This document shows, piece after piece, positions 57,778 through 64,000 of a stretch of DNA of 64,000 nt. Under the pieces are notes generated by a model. The model did not search any database and was not told the DNA's origin. It was given only the letters and a program-made list of their open reading frames with translations. The position numbers and the translations under genes were made by a program. The first letter of the stretch is position 1. Each line of letters begins with the position of its first letter. This DNA comes from Rhipidocladum racemiflorum (lineage: Eukaryota; Streptophyta; Magnoliopsida; Poales; Poaceae), in assembly GCA_036346355.1 (NCBI GenBank), contig CM070590.1, positions 45,851,749 through 45,915,748 on the forward strand, read 5' to 3'.

Positions 57778-60421
57778 GATGAACGAGTGCAGTTTACGAT
57801 ATATTACGGAGATGGAATTCCGAACATGGGTGTGGAAGGGGTGGAACTAAGTCATTTCCCAAGTGTCGTAGTTGGTGCCACGCCCAAATGGAGCGTTCAT
57901 GGAGCATCGTTAGAAGATGGTTATACCAAATATTCTCGTTGGACCGTGAGTTGCATGGTGTGAAGCCGCACGGAGTAGGGTGTCGAGACGGAATCAGACG
58001 TCATCGGGAGTTAGTTGAAATTACAGGTCCGAAGTCATGGAGTTCGTATGTCAGAGCAGCGATTGAGAGAGGATGGCCATTAGTATTGTTGGCGCAAGCA
58101 TTTGAGAAAGCAGAGGGCATCCGTGAGGAACAGCAGGAGGTTGTTGGTGACGAAGAGGAGGAAGTTGGGGAGAGCAACCAAGCAAGAGAATACTCAGTGA
58201 GGCATGATGTTAGTTCGGTTCAGGAGGCAGTGCAAGGTGAGGAAGTTGGTGTTCCAATGGAAGACGTGCAGGAACCAATGGGTGTGGCAGACGTGCAGGA
58301 ACCAATGGGTGTGGCAGACGAGGGAGAACATATTGAATCGCTGGTGATATCAATGGACGCAGAGAGCCGGGACTACGAGGATTTAAGTAACGATGAAGAG
58401 GATGAAGAGCCTTTCCCCGCGGAGTGGGATGAGTGTCGGTTCGACAGACTGATGGTCAACGAGGGTGAAGATGTCCAATGGGGGTACGATCGGAATGAGG
58501 TGCGGCAAGATGCAATTTACAAGGATAAAGGTGAGGTGCAGGAAGCAGTCACAGCTTGGGCAGTGTCGCTGCGTAGACCCTTCTGGGTTGCTAAGTCAGA
58601 TCAGCGGGTGTATGATGTCAGATGCAAGATGGAAGGTTGCCCATGGCGTGTCCATGCTTACCAACCTAAATGGGACACAATTTGGAAGTGTTCTATAGTA
58701 ATGCCGCATGCATGTGTGCTAACAGAGTCTACACAATCGCATAGAAATATATCTTCCGGCTTTGTTGCCAATGTAATGTACGGGGAGATTGTGGGCAACC
58801 TGGATTTAGAGCCACGTGCCATCATACTTGCAATAGAGCAGAGGTATCAGTACACGATAAGCTATGCGAAGGCATGGAGAGCGAAGCAGAAGGCATTGGA
58901 AGCAAGGTTTGGCACGTACGAAGACTCCTATCAGAATCTGCCAGGGTTGCTTCAGGTGATCAAGGAAAGGAATGCTGGGACTTATGTCGATATTTTCGAG
59001 CAACTTTCATAGCGTTTCCCTGGGAAGATGTTGCTCAAGCGGGCATTCTTTGCTTTCGGTGCGTGTATCAACGCATTCAGACATTGCCGTCCGTTGTTAT
59101 GCATGGATGGGACTTTTACGACCGGAAGTACTAAGGCCAGATATTGACTGCCATAGGAGTCGATGTCAACAATCAGGTTCTTCCCGTTGCGCTTGCATTC
59201 GTAGAGGTTGAGAACACTGATAGTTGGCTATGGTTTCTAAGGAACGTGAAAGCTGGGATCGTGGAACAATGCCTGGTGTGTGTGTCATACATGATCGGCA
59301 TCCCGGTTGCTAAAGGCGATCGTGCAATTGCAGCAAGGTGAAGATGAGACACATCCATGGCCTGATTTGCATAGTAGGTGGTGTAAGCGGCACATGGGCG
59401 CCAATTTTACAAGCGGTTCAGGAACAAAGAGCCGACAAAGCTTTTTAAGAGGTCTGTGCGACCAGAACCAGGAAAAAAATTTGAGAGACTATGGAAGAAG
59501 TTAGGCGAGCTAACGTCAAGGCATACAATGAGGCGTGAAGAAGCCAACAGCTTCCGCAGGGGAGGCCGAAGAGCGCTTGCAGAGTTACCAACAGACCCTC
59601 CACACCTGGTTCGGAGGAATGGAAGGGCTATGAAATGCTTCTCCGAATGGATAGAGCATGAGCCTAAGGAGAAATGGGCTCAGCTTTATGACACCGATGG
59701 CGCCAGGTATGGGGTCATGACGATAAACTTGGCTGAGGTTTACAATTGGGTCATGCGGGGGTTGAGTCCACTTCCCCTGGTTGCTATAGTGGAGGGTGTT
59801 CTTCATGGCATAACGAAATACTTTGTGGATCGTTATGCTAGGGGCGTCGCCTGCATGAATGCCCCTGATGTGAAGTACTCCGAGATGATTTGTACCTACA
59901 TGGAGGAAAAGGGCAAGAAGGGGGAGATGCATAGAGCATTGAAGATGGGCACGAGGGAGCTCCGATTTGAGGTACTATGTAAAGATAAATCAGGGCGTGG
60001 GACAAACCGGCGGAGAGTTACACATGAATGCACCATGCATAGACAAACATGTGCATGCACCTGCAACAAGCCTCGTCTGTTACACAGGCCATGCGCACAT
60101 GTCATGGCGGCCTGCTCAACAATCCGAATGGATCCAGGTATATTCTTGTCACATTTCTTCAACAAGGAAGAAGTGATGGCAACCTGGAGTGGGGAAATGT
60201 ACGGTTTTCGAGTGGTGGGTTTATTCACGGAGCATCATACATGGGAGGAGACACGGTGGGTTCCGGATGTAAGTAGGCTGAAGGGTGTTGGGCGACGGCA
60301 GACAAGGCGTATAAGGAACGATATGGATGCAGCGGAAAGTGGACGTCGTGTGAAGAAATGTTCAGTTTGCAAGGAGACGGGCCACACTTTCAAGTATTGT
60401 CCCACGGTTCAGAGGCAGTAA
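57778..60421 (+). pseudogene. Mutator-like (MULE) transposase, frameshifted
   Basis: The N-terminal part runs from MDERVQFTIYYGDGIPNMG and shifts frame near 57890 into LYQIFSLDRELHGVKPHGV. An acidic linker follows, then the MuDR N-terminal region (FWVAKSDQRVYDVRCKMEGC, PWRVHAY). A stop (TAG) at 59010-59012 and two or more further shifts break the DDE transposase part: LCMDGTF (first Asp), LTAIGVDVNNQVLPVALAF, ENTDSWLWFLRNVK, and an HDRHPG-like second Asp site. From 59456 one frame continues with KFERLWKKLGELTSR, a SWIM zinc finger (CTCN then PCAHVMAAC) and a C-terminal CCHC knuckle CSVCKETGHTFKYCP. The order is that of plant MULE transposases. It is non-functional as read. Confidence 0.9.
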
Positions 60422-60660
60422 AATTGTTGTACGTCGTTTATGTAAGGACTTTCCAATGAAATTGTTGTACGTCGTTTATGTATGGACTTTCCAATTAAAT
60501 TGTTGTACGTCGTTTATGTATGGAGTTTCTAATTAAATTGTTGTACGTCGTTTATGTATGGACTTTACAATTAAAATGTTGTACGTCGTTAATGTATGGA
60601 CTTTCCAATTAAATTGTTGTACGTCGTTTATGTATGGACTTTCTAATTAAATTGTTGTAC
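60421..60660 (+). repeat. 38-bp tandem array directly after the MULE transposase
   Basis: Units start at 60421, 60459, 60497, 60535, 60573, 60611 and 60649 (partial), each with AAATTGTTGTACGTCGTTTA followed by TGTATGGACTTT. The first unit overlaps the transposase stop codon, so the array occupies its 3' untranslated region. Confidence 0.95.
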
Positions 60661-60770
60661 TTCAAATTTATTATGGAATGATTGTTTGCACTTTCTTTAT
60701 GTAATTGTTGTGTTCAATTTGTAACGATATGTTCTTCTATTTTCCTATTGTCGGGTTACACATTGCAGGT

Positions 60771-63375
60771 ATGGCGTACGAGTTGCTTGACCCGGTGATA
60801 GATGCGACTCACCGGAGCCACTTGGCCACCGCGCCGCCGCAGCCGGGGCAGCTACCTCTTGAGCTTGGCGCCCTACGCTTGCGCACCCCCATGAGAGCAT
60901 GGAGGATTGACCCGCGATGGCTTTCGAGGTTAGTACACTAATCACATGGTTCTATAAGTTCAATGTACTGTCATCTATGTGTGCAGGCAGCGTACTTACA
61001 ATATTTTCATGCAGGTTGAGGGCAGCGGGGTTGCTTCCATTAGCCATGATGGTGGAGGCGACCGTGGCTGACGACCAGGACATGCGAGGTTCCTCCAGGA
61101 GGTTCCGTCTGGCCGGAGCTTCTTGGCCGCTTTGGTGGACCGTTGGCGCCCTAAGACGCACACGTTCCACCTTCCGCGGCGCGAGATGGCGCCACACTTG
61201 AGGACGTGAGTTACCTACTAGGCCTACCTTGCTCGAGGACGCAAGTGGTGCCGGCCGACGCCGACCACGACTAGCGGACGGACCTCTGCACGGTTCGCAG
61301 TGTGATACCAGCAGGGTACAACACTTTCACTTCTACGCACGGCCCTACGCAGTGGTCGGTTCGATTTTATGTAAGTTGCGCTTTATTTTGTAGGTTTTTT
61401 TTAGCCGCTTTCAGTTCCACCGCTAACCATAGCCTTTTGCAGCCCGAGAGGATGGCAGCCGGAGCGGAGGACTACGTCGTCACCCGCCACTTCGAGGCGT
61501 ACCTGATCTAGCTATTCGGCTGGGTCATGTTCAGCTCGAGCCACGGAGACACCGTCGACAAGCACTTGATCCAGTTCGCCAGGACAATCGCGAAGGCCGA
61601 CATGGATTATATCCCACAGCTGGCTTGGGGACCGGCAGTACTGGCGGCCACCTACCGTGCTCTTTGCGATGGGTGCCGTCACACCTCGGACTCATCCGTT
61701 CTCGTTGGGTGTCCGCTACTGCTTCAGTTGTGGTCCTTCGAGAGGTTCCAGATCGGACGTCCACATATAGACCTGCAACCGTATGGCGACGAGTTCTACG
61801 GGGCAGTTGGAGATGAGGTCGACCGCCCTACCATGGGGTCTTTGTGGTGTCGCCGACGGGTTAGTACCACATAATATATTACCTTGTTTGTGAAATAATT
61901 TTTATCAATACTATTCTGTACTAACGTTGGTGTATTCCTTGTTTTTGCAGCCCGCTTTCGCCCCAGTTACGTCGCACGCTTCGTACCCTGAGTACATAGC
62001 AATGTTTGACCAGCTGACAAATGACCGCGTCATTTGGCGGCCCTACCTTCCGGAGCTTGTCGACGTGCGAGCTCCTCACGGACTTTCGCTGCAGTGCACC
62101 AGTGACGCCGCCTACTGGCTCACACGGCGTCACTTAGTTTTCGACGTGTTCGTTGAGACGTACGCGGCCCACCGCGTCATGCGGCAGTTTGGCCTCCGTC
62201 AGGAGTTCCCCCCACCTGCAGGTGCCATCGTCCCGGCTAGCGTCCACTCGTTAGTATTGCTTTTCATCTCTGTTACAATTATTTAACATCTCATTTAATT
62301 GCATATATTACTAATGAAGTTTTCGTTGCAAATCGACTAATGCAGACTGACACGCAAGGGCTTAGGCCCTACTATGAGCTGGGCGACACGCATGATTCCT
62401 CATGTTGAGCAGTGGGCGCAGGCTTTGGCAGACGTGCACGAGGAGACTGCCCCTTACGACCACGCCACGTACGACGACTACATCCGGTGGTACAGCCCGC
62501 GCACACGCGTTCGAGTTGTGCGTGTGGTGGAGTCACCTCCGAGGCACGTTCCCTCCACAGCGGACACCTACCCTACACAGCCGGACTCTGCTTTTCACCG
62601 CGTGGTTAGTACTTGCTCCCACAAGTTGTATACCCTGCATGCATAGAACTAACAAGCCATTTTCACAGGGTGACATTGCCCGGGAGGTGCACGACGACGC
62701 GGCCTCGATGGTAGCAGCTATCGACACGGGCAACGCGACCATAGATCAGGTGAGAGCGATGCTGCAGGGTGTTGTCGACAAGTCCGCTCGCATCGTCCAC
62801 CTTACGTCGGGCACGAGGTTGAGGGACGATGTGGCGGCACAGGTCCCGGGTCGTTCGTCCGCTGTACGTGGGCGACGGGGTTCGCACACCGCACCCAGCA
62901 CTGCGCCACTCGCCCCTCCTCCCGATGTACCCGGGGGCTCCAGGTGGCAGCAGCCCACTACAGGTACACCTTTCTGCTCTGCCCTTGTCTACTACATTTT
63001 TACGATATGTGTGCTAACGTGAAACATTTCTCAACAGCCGCCGATGGCCAGTAGCGCGACTCCACTCTGGCGGCTCGAGCCCCGCTGGCGACACCGATGT
63101 TCTTCACGATCGGCCGGTCCCCAAGGCGACGATGGAGGATATCCTTGGTCGCCAGCGGCTCGCCTCCGCGTCCGGACCAGTCCGACGCAGTCGACCCGCG
63201 CCGGACCCGGTCGGTAAGCGGGGACCCCTTCACTACTCCGACTCCACCACGTCGCACTACTAGGAGTTCTCGCGGAGTTCCTCCTAACCCGCTGACATAT
63301 TCAGCTGGGCATGTTCAGCGTCGGAGGAGGCCTGGGGCCACATGGGGCGTCGCCCCTCGCAGGGGCCGTAGCTAG
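60771..63375 (+). pseudogene. Plant mobile domain (PMD) protein gene, spliced, degenerate
   Basis: It starts MAYELLDPVIDATHRSHLAT. Exon 1 ends at the donor before GTTAGTACAC (~60930); exon 2 begins LRAAGLLPLAMMVEATV after an acceptor at ~61015. Frameshifts follow around the LAALVDRWRPKTHTFHLP and DVSYLLGLPC segments, with in-frame stops near 61275 and 61511. Later exons carry LFGWVMFSSSHGDTVDKHLI, FARTIAKADMDYIPQLAWGP, AVLAATYRALCDGC, GCPLLLQLWSFERFQIGRP and WRPYLPELVD, with introns near 61861-61950, 62250-62345, 62605-62670 and 62965-63038. A helical C-terminal part (MVAAIDTGNATIDQVRAMLQ) and a basic tail end at 63375. This is the PMD/aminotransferase-like family found in MULE and gypsy transposons and in host MAIN/MAIL-type genes. 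Its position right after the transposase on the same strand suggests a single two-gene element. Confidence 0.85.
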
Positions 63376-63700
63376 TTTTTGTTTTAGTTTTATCTTTTAG
63401 TACTATCAGTTCATTCTGTGCAACAATGACTTTGTTCAACTGGTTTATCTTTTCGTATGTTTTATCTCAATGAATCTGCCTTTCATGGTTTGACGACTTC
63501 CTCGTTTGAGCGCGAGAGATTATAGGAAGCGAACATCGAGGACCCAGCACAGCGGCAACAATGGCATAAAGCCTTAGGGAAACGCAGCCAAAAGCAGTAT
63601 CACGCATAAGGAAAATAACAGTTACAACATAACATTACAACGCAGAAAAAACAACGTAGATGCCTATTGAGTACATTACAACGCAGTAGCGCGACTATAA
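63376..63700. other. Downstream flank of the PMD pseudogene
   Basis: T-rich 3' sequence to about 63470, then unassigned sequence. No gene and no terminal inverted repeat recognised. Confidence 0.4.
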
Positions 63701-64000
63701 TACTTAGGGTTATTGGGCATTGAGAATTTATATGCGAAGAGAGTTGTAACTGAGATATTTTTACAGAATATGGTAGTCCGTATACCAAATAGCAAATCTG
63801 GTACATCCGGCCCAAAAAATAACTTCCAACATGCATTTCTACGGGCCGCCGAAAATCCTTTATCGTTAGGGTTTGTGCGCGAATATAATACTTAGGGTTA
63901 TTGGGCGTTGAGAATTTATATGCGAAGAGAGTTGTAACTGAGATATTTTTACAGAATATGGTAATCCGTATACCAAATAGCAAATCTGGTACATCCGGCC
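63701..64000. repeat. 188-bp direct repeat running off the window
   Basis: The block TACTTAGGGTTATTGGGC at 63701 recurs at 63889 and stays nearly identical to base 64000. It is at least 1.6 units long, and the array may continue beyond the window. Confidence 0.9.

Noticed and set aside
60421..60660. CRISPR-like array
   Set aside because: Units are contiguous 38-bp tandem repeats with no spacers, in a plant nuclear context.

Overview
The window is nuclear DNA of a grass (Poaceae; a panicoid is plausible but not provable by eye). The evidence is spliced plant genes with GT-AG introns, grass-type LTR retrotransposons, CACTA, hAT, Stowaway, Tourist and Mutator elements, and alternating AT-rich and GC-rich blocks. 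There is no bacterial-style operon organisation.

Host genes: only two are recognisable, a same-strand (minus) pair of NRT1/PTR-family (NPF) membrane transporters. NPF-1 (15960-22424, five exons, 586 aa deduced) reads through in frame. NPF-2 (45581-53908) has the same phases and near-identical exon sizes, but its short first exon was not found. Both lack the ExxE[K/R] motif expected in TM1. Their introns are full of transposons.

Layout: 1-1019 plus 15155-~15410 is the 3' part of a Ty1/copia element. It was split by a 14.1-kb Tat-lineage Ty3/gypsy element (1025-15149, minus, TSD ACGCG) that lost its PBS and gag. That element carries two plus-strand antisense genes, one with introns, and tandem-repeat arrays in its long 3' region. 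NPF-1 follows. From 22.5 to 28.1 kb lie AT-rich intergenic DNA, a Stowaway MITE and a CACTA end with a nested hAT MITE (TSD CCGACAGT). From 28.1 to 44.8 kb is a decayed minus-strand Ty3/gypsy element. It is broken up by a solo LTR that itself holds an oppositely oriented solo LTR of the same family, a Mutator MITE (9-bp TSD), a hAT element (8-bp TSD), and a 3.9-kb solo LTR inside its own LTR. NPF-2 follows. Its intron 2 carries a complete 5.3-kb CACTA element (TSD TAA) with a second CACTA MITE inside its right terminal repeat, plus an ~830-bp inverted repeat. Upstream of its exon 2 are a hAT MITE and two more CACTA MITEs. From ~56.5 kb to the end lies a degenerate Mutator-like (MULE) region: palindrome cluster, transposase pseudogene with SWIM and zinc-knuckle motifs, a 38-bp repeat array, and a spliced plant-mobile-domain (PMD) pseudogene.

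Together, this is a nested-transposon landscape around a tandem transporter pair. At least nine insertions were resolved to the base by their target-site duplications, so their relative order can be read directly. The least ordinary items are the intron-containing antisense gene in the Tat element, the NPF pair without the proton-coupling motif, and the MULE-PMD module.
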